From: RXIX01 sp003989075
GTDB taxonomy: Bacteria > Pseudomonadota > Gammaproteobacteria > Competibacterales > Competibacteraceae
Assembly (NCBI GenBank): GCA_029780415.1
Contig: JAKOYN010000164.1
Span: 1-32,428 of the forward strand
Direction of reading: 5' to 3'
DNA: 32,428 nt
Position 1 is the stretch's first letter. Every line of letters begins with the position of its first letter. Shown here piece by piece: positions 32,223 through 32,428 of the stretch. The position numbers and the translations under genes were made by a program. The notes under the pieces were generated by a model that was not told the DNA's origin, ran no database searches, and saw nothing but the letters and a program-made list of their open reading frames with translations.

Positions 32223-32428
32223 TGAAGACTAAAGTGGACCCCGAAAAATGGACCATGGGCTTAGATAGAAAGCCACGCAGCGAACGAGGAGATCGACGTG
32301 GCGAGAAAGCAGTTTAGCAGTGAGTTTAAGGCCAAGGTGGCCTTGGAGGCTCTCAAGGGCGAAAAGACCATCGCCCAACTCTCGTTGGAGTACGGGGTGC
32401 ATGCGACCCAGATCAATTCCTGGAAACA
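32223..32428 (+). mobile_element. IS3-family insertion sequence, left end
   Basis: Left end near 32223-32235 (TGAAGACTAAAGTGGACC), followed by the repeat-containing terminal region and OrfA. The right end and OrfB lie outside. The exact first base cannot be fixed without the other end. Confidence 0.55.
32298..32428 (+). CDS. IS3-family transposase OrfA, cut by window edge
   Basis: The frame from GTG 32298 (AGGAG upstream) reads MARKQFSSEFKAKVALEALK, then GEKTIAQLSLEYGVHATQINSWK. This is the N-terminal HTH of IS3-family OrfA. The preceding TGGACCCC...TGGACC pattern at about 32235-32254 is typical of an IS3-type left end. The gene continues beyond the window, so integrity is unknown. Confidence 0.8.
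   Translation, partial: MARKQFSSEFKAKVALEALKGEKTIAQLSLEYGVHATQINSWK

Overview
The window is GC-rich bacterial DNA. It combines an LPS-transport / sigma-54 / nitrogen-PTS cluster with an rnfABCDGE operon, an argF and a YihG-like acyltransferase. KdsD, KdsC and LptCAB show a Gram-negative outer-membrane biosynthesis setting. HPr kinase (HprK) sitting with PtsN and RapZ fits a gammaproteobacterium outside the enterics, such as Chromatiales or Competibacter-like lineages. That placement is inferred from gene content and order, not from a database search.

Layout, left to right. Positions 1-3908 (minus) hold the 5' three quarters or more of a very large secreted repeat protein. It has a signal peptide, two blocks of seven RCC1 repeats and at least seven cysteine-paired InlB/Flg_new-like repeats, and it runs off the left edge. 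Positions 4079-4237 hold a 159-bp MITE-like element with 14-bp terminal inverted repeats and a 5-bp target duplication. Positions 4387-14437 (plus) are a compact core cluster: kdsD-kdsC-lptC-lptA-lptB-rpoN-hpf-ptsN-hprK-rapZ-HPr-EI plus a small unknown gene. Most starts overlap or nearly touch the previous stop.

Positions 14453-21636 (minus) hold a two-gene module that I cannot assign to any named system. One gene encodes a 1079-residue protein of unknown fold. The other encodes a 1315-residue protein with an SF2-like helicase core and a possible nuclease-like N-terminal region. The two genes share an ATGA overlap. They have a plausible promoter of their own in the 66-bp gap upstream, with an inverted repeat over the predicted start site and Shine-Dalgarno sequence. 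This is the best candidate for an undescribed, perhaps defence-related, system. Upstream of it on the same strand are a YihG-like acyltransferase and a zinc-ribbon Nudix hydrolase. Divergent from these is argF, whose leader carries an intrinsic-terminator-like hairpin.

Positions 24522-29616 (plus) are the complete rnfABCDGE operon, encoding the ion-pumping ferredoxin:NAD+ oxidoreductase. Positions 29613-32428 are an insertion-sequence graveyard. It contains IS1-family fragments, an IS4-like C-terminus, an IS110-family N-terminus, a second copy of the 159-bp MITE with its own target duplication, a decayed PIN-domain toxin, an intact-looking HdeA/HdeB-like periplasmic protein, a small membrane protein and the start of an IS3-family element.

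Functionally, the core cluster links Kdo/LPS precursor supply and LPS export to sigma-54 transcription and the regulatory PTS (EI -> HPr -> EIIA-Ntr, with HprK and RapZ). The helicase module and the IS island are accessory insertions around this conserved framework.
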